A DNA stretch of 14,503 nucleotides from an uncultured Rhodospirillaceae bacterium. GTDB lineage: Bacteria; Pseudomonadota; Alphaproteobacteria; CAAGCB01; CAG-977. This document shows positions 6,982 through 14,156 of this stretch, piece after piece. Location: the NCBI GenBank assembly GCA_900553035.1, contig USCC01000053.1:1-14503 (forward strand), in the 5' to 3' direction. The position numbers were made by a program, and so were the translations under genes. Position 1 is the first letter of the stretch. Each line of letters begins with the position of its first letter. The notes below the pieces were generated by a model, which was not told where the DNA came from, made no database searches, and worked only from the letters and a program-made list of their open reading frames with translations.

Positions 6982-8073
6982 TTATTCTTCCTCCTGATTC
7001 GGGAGCAGTTTACCCTGAAGCTGATAGACGTATTTAATGACTTCCGCCACAGCGGCATAATGCTCCAACGGAATGGGAGAGTCAATTTCAACCGCCGCAA
7101 ACAGAGCCCGGGCCAGCGGCGGATTTTCAACGATGGGCACATCGTTTTCCCGCGCGATTTCCTTGATTTTCAAGGCAATGAAATCCTGCCCTTTGGCCAC
7201 GACTTTCGGCGCGTCCATTGAATCGGGGTCATACTGAAGGGCAACAGCAAAATGGGTCGGGTTCGTCACCACGACCGAAGCGTTCGGAACCGCGGCCATC
7301 ATCCTTTTACGGAAACGTTCCATACGGATGGCACGCAGGCGCATCTTGACCTGCGGGTCGCCTTCCATCTGCTTGTATTCATCCTTGACTTCCTGTTTTG
7401 TCATCCGCTGCCGTTTCAGATAGGAAAATTTCTGATAGAAATAGTCGGCAAAGGCGATAACAAACGTAATCAGCACCATCGTAAACAAAATCAGCAGCAG
7501 CAGCGTGTGCATCAGATCCAGAACCGAAGCCATATCGAACGACGAAGCGTTCAGGACGTCCAGAATCCGCGGACGGACGACCATGACTCCGGCCCATCCG
7601 ACGGCGATGATTTTCGCCAATCCCTTGAGCATATCGACGATTTTGGCTTTGGTGATGAACTGTTTTGCGTTCGCGACAAAGTTCAGGCGATCCCATTTTA
7701 ATTCCAGCCGTTTCGGCGTATACATGAAGCCGATCTGAACCAGAGCCGAAACCATTGCCAGAAGAACGAACAGCCCCAACGGAAGCATCAAAGCTTTCAA
7801 AAGGTCGAACGAGGTTTCCAGAAACAGATCCCTCAACCCCAGCGGATCAACGGGCAACTCTTCGGGTCTTTCGATGAATTTGACGGACAGGGCCGCTGTT
7901 TTGCGCATGACCGAAGGCGCCATCGCCCACAGCATCATCAGTGCCGCGAACAGCATGAACCAGCTTTTGACTTCCTGAGACAGGGGGACGTTGCCCTCTT
8001 CGCGGGCGCGTTCCAGCTTTCGCTCGGAAGCCTCTTCCGTTTTAGAGGACTCGTCCTGTTCGTCTTCGGCCAT
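6982..8073 (-). CDS. flhB: Flagellar export gate protein FlhB
   Basis: A 363-residue inner-membrane component of the flagellar type III export apparatus. It switches export from rod/hook to filament substrates after self-cleavage. The acidic, charged N-terminus (EASERKLERAREEG, 14-27) is typical. Four hydrophobic segments are seen (about 36-55, 91-118, 150-168, 185-211). The cytoplasmic domain contains the autocleavage motif NPTH at 271-274, intact, and the rest of FlhBC. The length is normal. The ATG at 8071-8073 follows a GGGAAGGGG-type ribosome binding site, 12 bases after the fliR stop. The SctU homologues of virulence secretion share this fold, but the flagellar neighbours decide the call. 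The last codons carry the ribosome binding site of cckA. Confidence 0.97.
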   Translation of the reverse strand: MAEDEQDESSKTEEASERKLERAREEGNVPLSQEVKSWFMLFAALMMLWAMAPSVMRKTAALSVKFIERPEELPVDPLGLRDLFLETSFDLLKALMLPLGLFVLLAMVSALVQIGFMYTPKRLELKWDRLNFVANAKQFITKAKIVDMLKGLAKIIAVGWAGVMVVRPRILDVLNASSFDMASVLDLMHTLLLLILFTMVLITFVIAFADYFYQKFSYLKRQRMTKQEVKDEYKQMEGDPQVKMRLRAIRMERFRKRMMAAVPNASVVVTNPTHFAVALQYDPDSMDAPKVVAKGQDFIALKIKEIARENDVPIVENPPLARALFAAVEIDSPIPLEHYAAVAEVIKYVYQLQGKLLPNQEEE

Positions 8074-8085
8074 TGTCCCCTTCCC

Positions 8086-8847
8086 TTACATTGCAAACAG
8101 ACGCACGTTGTCTTCAAAATACCGCAGGAACCAGTACATCATCAGCGGAAGCGAAATCAGCAACAGCGCCAGCCCCAGATACACCTGAAGCGGCATCACA
8201 ATGAACATGATGTTCAGCTGCGGCATCAGACGCGACATGACCCCCATGGAAGAATATAAGAGCACCATCATGATAATGAAAGGCGAACCGATCTGAAATC
8301 CGTAATTAAAAGCCGTCGTCAGAGTCTGCCCCAGCATTTTTGCCATATCTCCGACCAGAAGCGCCTGCCCCGGCGGAAACAGGCCGTAGCTGGCAATCAC
8401 AGAGCCCAGCATGACATGGTGCAGGTTCGTCACGACAATCAGCAAAATCGCAATCAGCATCAGAAAATTCGTCAGGACAGTGGATTGAACGTTCGTCGTC
8501 GGATCAAACGCCGTCGCGTTGGAAAAGCTGGTGGCCTGGCTCGCGCTTGTCCCGATCAGATCTATGGCGACCAGAAGGAAAAACGGGAACAGACCAAGGA
8601 ACAGTCCCGCCGTCACTTCGATCAGCAGAAGCCTGAAAAGCTCAAGAATGCTCTCCGGCGCCGGCGGCATCAGCTTTGACAGAAGCGGCGTCAGAAGGAC
8701 GGAAAGGGTCAGCGCAAAAATCAACCGGATGCGAGCCGGAATATATTTCGACGCAAAAAAGGGCATAAAAAGAAAAGCGGCGCTCAGGCGCGCAAAAACA
8801 AACAGAAAATGATAAATCTCCAAAGACAGCAGTTTGTCCCACAGCAT
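8086..8847 (-). CDS. fliR: Flagellar export gate protein FliR
   Basis: A 253-residue integral membrane protein that forms the export-gate core with FliP and FliQ. The whole length is hydrophobic, with about six segments. The N-terminal half carries family-like stretches such as PFFASKYIPARIRLIFAL, and the middle has the conserved TSASQATSFSNATAFDP-like loop followed by N-L-H-H. The C-terminus contains the expected Leu/Gly-rich helix pair. ATG 8847 lies 3 bases after the fliQ stop, with tandem in-frame stops TGA and TAA ahead of it. Length, sequence and order all fit FliR rather than a virulence SctT. Confidence 0.96.
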   Translation of the reverse strand: MLWDKLLSLEIYHFLFVFARLSAAFLFMPFFASKYIPARIRLIFALTLSVLLTPLLSKLMPPAPESILELFRLLLIEVTAGLFLGLFPFFLLVAIDLIGTSASQATSFSNATAFDPTTNVQSTVLTNFLMLIAILLIVVTNLHHVMLGSVIASYGLFPPGQALLVGDMAKMLGQTLTTAFNYGFQIGSPFIIMMVLLYSSMGVMSRLMPQLNIMFIVMPLQVYLGLALLLISLPLMMYWFLRYFEDNVRLFAM

Positions 8848-8850
8848 TTA

Positions 8851-9120
8851 TCAATACCCCAGGGCGACAATGCGGTCGTACAGTCCTTCGGTGAAGATGC
8901 GCAGCCGTTCCATCATGAACGGCAGAAGAAAGATCAGAGAAACGAAAACCAGAAGGATTTTCGGCACGAAAACCAGCGTCATTTCCTGCAACTGGGTCAA
9001 TGTCTGGAACAGGCCGATCAGAAGGCCGACGAACATGGCGATAAACAGAAGCGGACTGACGACCAGAAGAAGCGTGTACACGGCGTCCTTCCCGACTTCC
9101 AAAACCATTACTTCATTCAT
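8851..9120 (-). CDS. fliQ: Flagellar export gate protein FliQ
   Basis: An 89-residue two-helix membrane protein of the export gate, with hydrophobic hairpin segments at about 12-37 and 48-70. The central FQTLTQLQEMTLVFVPK is the family hallmark between the helices. The length is exactly that of the family. The start is ATG 9120; a second Met at residue 5 is possible. A GGAG sits upstream in the short gap after fliE. It is followed immediately by fliR, the usual arrangement. Confidence 0.96.
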   Translation of the reverse strand: MNEVMVLEVGKDAVYTLLLVVSPLLFIAMFVGLLIGLFQTLTQLQEMTLVFVPKILLVFVSLIFLLPFMMERLRIFTEGLYDRIVALGY

Positions 9121-9144
9121 GGACGCACGCTCCGTTTCCGCCCC

Positions 9145-9456
9145 TCAGATGGGCATCTGCAAAATTTCCTGATACGCCGAAACAACTTTATCCCGGACGG
9201 CGACAACGGTTTCCAAAGCCATCTGGGCGTTTGAAACGGCCATGACGACGTCCTGCATGTCGGCGGTGCCCTTAATCGCTCTCATGCTCATGACTTCGGC
9301 GTGCTTATTGTCCTCTACGGCTTGGTCAAGCGTGGTACGAACCAGGTGGGCAAACGTACCGGCAGGGGCAATATTTTCCTCCCCCCCGGAAGGTTCCACC
9401 GTCCGCGCCGCCGCCGCCTGATAGGCCGAAAGGGCACTGCTGATGTTCATCGCCAT
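9145..9456 (-). CDS. fliE: Flagellar hook-basal body protein FliE
   Basis: A 103-residue protein that links the MS ring to the proximal rod. The conserved C-terminal half is clear: an Ala/Val-rich stretch TADMQDVVMAVSNAQMALET followed by VVAVRDKVVSAYQEILQMPI, matching the FliE signature. The N-terminus is Ala-rich and variable, as usual. The ATG at 9456 is preceded by AGGAAG. It lies 27 bases after flgC and 24 before fliQ. It is exported without a cleaved signal peptide through the apparatus encoded downstream. Confidence 0.94.
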   Translation of the reverse strand: MAMNISSALSAYQAAAARTVEPSGGEENIAPAGTFAHLVRTTLDQAVEDNKHAEVMSMRAIKGTADMQDVVMAVSNAQMALETVVAVRDKVVSAYQEILQMPI

Positions 9457-9483
9457 ATCTTTTCTTCCTCACACAAAAACGTT

Positions 9484-9894
9484 TCAGCGGATCAGATCCA
9501 GAGTTTTCGACATCATGTCTTTTGACACGGAAATCACATTAACGTTGGCGTCATAGGTTCGTTGCGCCTCGCGCATGTCCATGGTTTCAATCAGGGGATT
9601 CACATTGGGCAGAAGGACATAGCCGTCGGCCCCTGCCGCGACATGGTTCGGATCATATTTGCGTTCCAGCTGTCCGCGGTCGCGGGACACACGTCCGACC
9701 TTGACCAGCTCGGCGCCGCTCGCCCGGTCCAGCTCGTTCCGGAAAGTGACGGTTTTGCGGCGGTACGGCTGGCCGCCCGGCGTTTTGGACAGAGAATCCT
9801 GGTTGGCCAGATTTTCGGAAATGACGCGCAGACGCATGGCCTGAGCCTTCATTCCGGACGTCGCGATCGTTTTGCTGAGCGTTAAGTCATCCAT
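9484..9894 (-). CDS. flgC: Flagellar proximal rod protein FlgC
   Basis: A 136-residue rod subunit. The N-terminal rod signature is present as RLRVISENLANQDS (21-34), followed by the alphaproteobacterial insert SKTPGGQPYRRKTVTF (36-51). The conserved C-terminal part includes YDPNH (80-84), LPNVNPLIETMDMREA (95-110) and SKDMMSKTLDL (124-134). AAGGAG lies just upstream of ATG 9894. It is 23 bases downstream of flgB, giving the standard flgB-flgC-fliE order. Confidence 0.96.
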   Translation of the reverse strand: MDDLTLSKTIATSGMKAQAMRLRVISENLANQDSLSKTPGGQPYRRKTVTFRNELDRASGAELVKVGRVSRDRGQLERKYDPNHVAAGADGYVLLPNVNPLIETMDMREAQRTYDANVNVISVSKDMMSKTLDLIR

Positions 9895-9917
9895 ATTTCT
9901 TCTCCTTCAGGCCGACC

Positions 9918-10367
9918 TTATTTGACGCCTTTCAAGGCGGTTTCGATCATAGCGACATTTTTGCGGAACAGTGTTGTTGCCCTGTCATGTTCGCCGCGTG
10001 TCGTATCGATTTTTGCCATCTGTTCCTCAAGCACGACTCCGTTCTTGTCAATACTGGTTTCAAACGGGCGGCGCGTCTTCTGGACTTTTGCCTTTCCATC
10101 GGGTGTCGGGGACATATGGCGGGCATCGGTCTTCACGATTTCCGTTTCACGGGAAGCCGCCGTCCGGTGAGCCGGATTCGTCCGCGCCACGGGGACATGT
10201 CGGCTTTCGCCCAGGAATTCCTGAAACTTGATCGGTTTCAGATCGGAAGGCATGTAATTCGGCGTATCGGCATTGGCAATATTTTTGGCCAGAACGGACT
10301 GACGTTGCGCCAGCCAGCGCATTTTCTCTTCGCTCATCTGAAAGAATGTCAGGTTTTGTAAATCCAT
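9918..10367 (-). CDS. flgB: Flagellar proximal rod protein FlgB
   Basis: A 149-residue proximal rod subunit and the first gene of the flagellar run. The flagellar rod signature RQSVLAKNIANADTPNYMP is at residues 22-40. The C-terminal helix ends with TTRGEHDRATTLFRKNVAMIETALKG, as expected for FlgB. ATG 10365-10367 has GGGAG about 8 bases upstream. A sigma-54 promoter lies 80-95 bp ahead with nothing else between, so this gene should be the 5' end of the transcript. Confidence 0.96.
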   Translation of the reverse strand: MDLQNLTFFQMSEEKMRWLAQRQSVLAKNIANADTPNYMPSDLKPIKFQEFLGESRHVPVARTNPAHRTAASRETEIVKTDARHMSPTPDGKAKVQKTRRPFETSIDKNGVVLEEQMAKIDTTRGEHDRATTLFRKNVAMIETALKGVK

Positions 10368-10446
10368 TTTCCGAACTCCCGTCCTTGAGGTTTGATTTTG
10401 ACTCGCATTTCTTTAAAAAAAGTGAATCAATCTCCGCAGTTATCGT

Positions 10447-10462
10447 TGCAAAAAACGTGCCA
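10447..10462 (-). promoter_or_regulatory. Sigma-54 (RpoN) promoter of the flgB operon
   Basis: Read on -, the bases are TGGCACG, then TTTT, then TTGCA, from 10462 down to 10447. This matches the RpoN consensus TGGCACG-N4-TTGC(A/T) at every defined position, with the GG and GC doublets correctly spaced. It faces flgB, and transcription would begin near 10436, leaving a leader of about 70 bases. Flagellar operons are frequent RpoN targets. An enhancer-binding activator (FlbD-like) would be needed; I could not identify its site with confidence, though an inverted repeat CATCC-N5-GGATG lies at 10482-10496. Confidence 0.88.
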
Positions 10463-10588
10463 TCAAGGAATCATTTCCGTCCATCCCTAAAGGATGCCTG
10501 TTTTTCGCCGCCTTGAAAAGAATTTTATTTTCTTCTCACGCAAAGAAGACTATATACACCTCGTTTTTCTGTTTCCGGAGCCGCCCGC

Positions 10589-10924
10589 ATGAACGCTGTC
10601 TATCCTGTCCTTCTTCTGATTCTTTCGAATATTTTCATGACGTTTGCCTGGTATGGCCATCTGAAATTCAAATCGGTGCCGCTGTACACGGTCATACTTG
10701 TCAGCTGGGGAATCGCCTTTTTCGAATACTGCCTCCAGGTTCCCGCCAACCGGATGGGGCACGAATACTATTCCGCCGCCCAGCTGAAAGGCATGCAGGA
10801 AATCATCACGCTTGCGGTGTTCGCTCTGTTTTCCCTTTTTTATCTGGGCGAGGACATCCGGTGGAACCACATCGCAGGATTCATCCTTCTTGTTCTGGCC
10901 GGCGCTCTGATATTTAAAAAATAG
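10589..10924 (+). CDS. DUF486 small four-helix membrane protein (DMT-like)
   Basis: A 111-residue membrane protein with four hydrophobic segments (about 4-22, 31-49, 70-87, 93-109). The sequence around NRMGHEYYSAAQLKGMQEI (54-72) is the hallmark of the DUF486/COG3169 family, which is distantly related to small drug/metabolite transporters. The substrate is unknown. ATG 10589 has GGAG at 10577-10580. A TATATA at 10551-10556 could be a -10 element, but no good -35 was found. It is divergent from flgB across a 221-bp spacer. No hairpin terminator is seen before qmcA, 62 bases on. Confidence 0.88.
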   Translation: MNAVYPVLLLILSNIFMTFAWYGHLKFKSVPLYTVILVSWGIAFFEYCLQVPANRMGHEYYSAAQLKGMQEIITLAVFALFSLFYLGEDIRWNHIAGFILLVLAGALIFKK

Positions 10925-10986
10925 AAATCCTCTTTTTTTTCAGGTACCATTAACGCTACCGCAAAAACATCAAGGAGTTATTTTTT

Positions 10987-11946
10987 ATGAGTACGTTTGT
11001 CATTTTCCTGATCATCCTGGCGATTGCCGTCCTGATGGCCGGGGTAAAAACGGTTCCGCAGGGAATGGAATATACCGTCGAACGTTTCGGCCGCTACACC
11101 CACACGCTGAAGCCGGGGCTGAACATCATCATTCCGTTTGTCGACACAATCGGCGCCAAGGTCAACATGATGGAACAGGTTCTGGACGTCCCCTCGCAGG
11201 AAGTCATCACCAAGGACAACGCAATGGTCACCGTTGACGGCGTTGTCTTTTTCCAGGTTCTGGATGCTCCGCGCGCTGTTTACGAAGTCCGCCAGCTGCA
11301 GGTTGCCATCCTGAACCTGGTCATGACGAACATCCGTACCGTCATGGGCAGCATGGATTTGGACGAACTCCTTTCCCAGCGCGACATCATCAACCACCGT
11401 CTGCTCAGTGTTGTGGATGAAGCGACCTCGCCGTGGGGGATCAAGGTCACCCGTATTGAAATCAAGGACATCCAGCCGCCGCGCGATTTGATCGAATCCA
11501 TGGCTCGCCAGATGAAGGCGGAACGTGACAAACGCGCCAACATTCTGGAAGCCGAAGGTCTCCGCCAGGCACAGATTCTGAAGGCCGAAGGTGAAAAGCA
11601 GTCCGCCGTTCTTCAGGCCGAAGGCCGCAAGGAAGCCGCCTACCGCGATGCGGAAGCCCGCGAACGTCAGGCCGAAGCGGAAGCCAAAGCAACAACCGTC
11701 GTTTCCGAAGCAATCTCGCGTGGCGACGTGAATGCCATCAACTACTTCCTGGGCCAGAAATACCTTGAGGCTCTGCAGGAAATCGGTACGGCAAAGAACA
11801 GCAAACTCGTCCTGTTGCCGGTTGAGGCGACAAACATCCTGGGCTCGATTGCGGGCATTGGTGAAATCGCCAAGGAAGCCTTTGCGAAACAGGCTCCTGA
11901 AAAAGCGGACGAACCGGCCCCCAAGTCCGGTAAAAAAGTCTGGTAG
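10987..11946 (+). CDS. qmcA: SPFH/Band 7 (stomatin-like) membrane protein QmcA
   Basis: A 319-residue membrane-anchored protein. An N-terminal hydrophobic segment (3-19) is followed by the SPFH domain, beginning with TVPQGMEYTVERFGRY (22-37) and including LKPGLNIIIPFVD (41-53) and the conserved WGIKVTRIEIKDIQPP (150-165). A charged Ala/Glu/Lys/Arg helix (about 170-245), expected to be a coiled coil, drives oligomerisation. Family members form microdomain scaffolds linked to membrane quality control. AAGGAG at 10972-10977, 9 bases from ATG 10987, sets the start. nfeD follows after 13 bases, the usual partner gene. The exact substrate or client is unknown. Confidence 0.93.
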   Translation: MSTFVIFLIILAIAVLMAGVKTVPQGMEYTVERFGRYTHTLKPGLNIIIPFVDTIGAKVNMMEQVLDVPSQEVITKDNAMVTVDGVVFFQVLDAPRAVYEVRQLQVAILNLVMTNIRTVMGSMDLDELLSQRDIINHRLLSVVDEATSPWGIKVTRIEIKDIQPPRDLIESMARQMKAERDKRANILEAEGLRQAQILKAEGEKQSAVLQAEGRKEAAYRDAEARERQAEAEAKATTVVSEAISRGDVNAINYFLGQKYLEALQEIGTAKNSKLVLLPVEATNILGSIAGIGEIAKEAFAKQAPEKADEPAPKSGKKVW

Positions 11947-11959
11947 GAAAGGATAACGC

Positions 11960-12403
11960 ATGATGGAAATGGCCGATTATTGGTACTGGCTGATTGCCGG
12001 CCTCGTCCTGATGGTTCTGGAAATTGTGACTCCGGGTGTCTTTTTCCTGTGGATCGGTATCGGCGCTTTTATAACGGGCGCCCTTGCCTATCTTTTCCCG
12101 GCTCTTGACGGCGCCGTTCTGGGGACCGTCTTTGCCGTGCTGGCCGTCGCGTCGGCTTTCGGCGGGAAGAAACTCATCGGGAAAAAAGAGGAAACAAAAT
12201 CCACACTGAACCGCCGCGCCGAACAGTATGTCGGCCACGTGTATCAGGTTTACGAACCCGTCGTTGACGGCCGCGGAAAAATTTCCGTTGCCGATACCGT
12301 ATGGCCGGTCGTCGCGAAGGAAAACATCGCGGTCAATACGGCGGTCAGGGTCATCGGCGTCAAAGGAACCTTCCTGGAAGTCGAACCGCTGCATGACAAG
12401 TGA
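11960..12403 (+). CDS. NfeD-like membrane protein, short form
   Basis: A 147-residue protein of the short NfeD class (YbbK-like) that partners with SPFH proteins. Three hydrophobic segments (about 8-24, 27-47, 50-70) include LEIVTPGVFFLWIG, typical of the family. A C-terminal soluble OB-fold domain (about 86-143) has the motifs GRGKISVADTVW (104-115) and VRVIGVKGTFLEVEP (129-143). There is no N-terminal protease domain, so it is not the long NfeD. The start is ATG 11960 (the ATG at 11963 is equally possible), with AGGAAAGGA upstream. Its 3' end overlaps the next gene by 11 bases. Confidence 0.92.
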   Translation: MMEMADYWYWLIAGLVLMVLEIVTPGVFFLWIGIGAFITGALAYLFPALDGAVLGTVFAVLAVASAFGGKKLIGKKEETKSTLNRRAEQYVGHVYQVYEPVVDGRGKISVADTVWPVVAKENIAVNTAVRVIGVKGTFLEVEPLHDK

Positions 12404-14006
12404 CCGCCTCCGCTCTTTTCTTTTTTCAAAAACAGGAAGCATAACGCTGTTCGGCGTTATTCTTCTTGTTTTTGTTCTGACTCCGTTTGTCAGAGGAATT
12501 GACGGACTGCCTTACTGGTTTCACGATCATTTCTTTAATGCGGTTCAGATTGCCGAAAACGTCCGGACGCTTGGCTTTCCAACGATGGATTCACTGACAC
12601 CGACGAATGATTTTTCCCCTGTATGGACTCTCCTTCTCGTGCTTTTTTCGGCTCTGACGCCGGTTCAAAGCCCTCTGTTCTTTGGACTCGTCCTGTTGGC
12701 TTTGGCCGGATCCGCCGTCCTGTCGCTTTATCTGCTGAACAGGCTTATTCATATTCTGGATCTGCCGTCTTCTCCGGCGGCGGTGTTCTTTACGAACGCC
12801 CTGTTCCTGGCCATGTTCATGCGTCTGGCGATTACGGGCACCGATACCGTATGGGCGGTTCCTGCGGTATTTGCGATGGCGCTTGCTCTCTTCCGTATGT
12901 TGCGACAGCCGTCGTTTGCCACGGGACTGACGTGCGGGCTGTCCGTGCTTATCGCCGCAGCCGTCCGTTTTGATGCGTTGGGCTTCGTCCTGACGGGAGC
13001 GTTTGTTTTTTATATGCAGTTCAACGGAAAAACGCCCGTCACTCTCAAGGAAGTCTTTAGATTTTTACCGGGATTTATGCTCGGGCTTCTTCCGGCGGCG
13101 GCGGTTCTGGTGCTTGGGTATTTCACGTTCGAAACCCCGCTTCCCTCCAGTCTTCAGTCCTGGATGAAAGTCCAGAACATTGCGCCGTGGAATATCCTGA
13201 CCGTTTTGTTCTGGCAGCCGCTCCGGTATTTCTTCAGAATGCCGACGGCCTTTGCACTGACCACGATTCCGGCCCTGACCATCCTTACGGCCGCCTACGC
13301 GACCCTGCCCAGAACGCCGCATGTGCAGACTCCGAAAGACACCGTTTTTTACACGCTGATCTGGTTTCCGATTATCCAGCTGGGGCTGTTCGCTTTTTTT
13401 ACGTACATGCAGCTTCCGGAATACGCGTTTTACCCTTTGTGTATCGGAACGCCGTTTGCGCTTCTGTATATTCTGGACAAGATTGATGGGCGCCTTGAAT
13501 CCGACGCGGAACGGCGACAGGCAAACATTTTCTGGAATATTCTGGGGGGGCTGATGCTTCTTCTGAGTCTTCTGGTTGTTTCCCGGCCGCGGATTGAAGC
13601 CTATCGTCCGGTTGCCGAAACGGTGCGGGAATTTGCCCGGACTCATCCCGGTATTTACGCGATGGGGAGCGGTGCGGGAGTATCGGCTTATCTGAGCGGG
13701 ATGCCCTTTGTACGGCTGGACGGACTGGCCGGAGACCACAGGATTCAGGACTATTTGGGGCAGCAGGCGGCTCTTTCACGGCCGTTTCTGCATTATGGCG
13801 TTGATTACTATGTGGCCGTCAACCTGCCGAAAGGGCATGAATGCTATGTCGCGCGGGAACCGAAAGAAAATACGCTGGGCGGCAACAACAAAGGCATGTC
13901 GGACTGGATGTGTGCCGTTCCCGTTTTATCCCGTGCGGCTTCACCGAAGATAAACGTCATGATCTTTGCGATCGGCCCCGAAGGCAAAGCCGTAAATAAA
14001 GACTGA
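12393..14006 (+). CDS. Polytopic GT-C-like glycosyltransferase family protein
   Basis: I place the start at ATG 12393, inside the end of nfeD, giving 537 residues. The open frame runs upstream to 12228, but that part only shadows nfeD. There are many hydrophobic segments along the first ~400 residues. The first periplasmic loop has HDHFFNAVQIAENVRTLGFP (44-63) then DSLTPTNDFSPVW (66-78). This matches a bacterial integral membrane glycosyltransferase type in which an Asp-rich D-D-A-Y-Y motif and a TPTNG-PLW motif occur at the same place. The C-terminal domain has the accompanying LDGL (442-445) and GVDYYVAVN motifs. Such enzymes use polyprenyl-phosphate sugars; donor and acceptor here are unknown. 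No strong ribosome binding site is visible, so translation may depend on coupling to nfeD. Confidence 0.72.
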   Translation: MTSDRLRSFLFSKTGSITLFGVILLVFVLTPFVRGIDGLPYWFHDHFFNAVQIAENVRTLGFPTMDSLTPTNDFSPVWTLLLVLFSALTPVQSPLFFGLVLLALAGSAVLSLYLLNRLIHILDLPSSPAAVFFTNALFLAMFMRLAITGTDTVWAVPAVFAMALALFRMLRQPSFATGLTCGLSVLIAAAVRFDALGFVLTGAFVFYMQFNGKTPVTLKEVFRFLPGFMLGLLPAAAVLVLGYFTFETPLPSSLQSWMKVQNIAPWNILTVLFWQPLRYFFRMPTAFALTTIPALTILTAAYATLPRTPHVQTPKDTVFYTLIWFPIIQLGLFAFFTYMQLPEYAFYPLCIGTPFALLYILDKIDGRLESDAERRQANIFWNILGGLMLLLSLLVVSRPRIEAYRPVAETVREFARTHPGIYAMGSGAGVSAYLSGMPFVRLDGLAGDHRIQDYLGQQAALSRPFLHYGVDYYVAVNLPKGHECYVAREPKENTLGGNNKGMSDWMCAVPVLSRAASPKINVMIFAIGPEGKAVNKD

Positions 14007-14156
14007 CGAAACCGCTTGAACCGTATAGCGCAAAAGCCGTTTCCGAACGACCGGGAGGCGTCCAAGCTTCAAAAGGCACCGGCTTCCTGTGTTCTGCCGC
14101 TAAACATAGCTTGATGGGCGAGGCTCTGAGGGGACTTTTCCAAAACGGAAAAGAGC
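14007..14156. other. Spacer after the GT-C-like gene; small hairpin
   Basis: No gene is recognised from 14007 to the window end (497 bases). In this first part a hairpin, CTTTTCC (14135-14141) with GGAAAAG (14147-14153), lies more than 120 bases past the stop codon. In the - direction it is flanked by Ts, but its stem is AT-rich, so it is only a weak terminator candidate. No tRNA or riboswitch pattern was found. Confidence 0.4.

Noticed and set aside
10368..10588. CtrA box (TTAA-N7-TTAA) in the flgB upstream region
   Set aside because: A TTAA occurs near 10413 but no second TTAA lies at the required distance on either strand.
10978..11961. A 327-codon open frame on - covering qmcA
   Set aside because: It is the mirror of a clearly conserved SPFH gene and begins and ends around it; Phe/Asp-rich low-complexity composition reflects the coiled-coil codons on the other strand.
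12228..12392. Upstream extension of the GT-C-like gene to an ATG at 12228
   Set aside because: The added 55 residues are a Ser/Arg-rich translation of nfeD in another frame; the natural start is the ATG at 12393 just before the first membrane helix.
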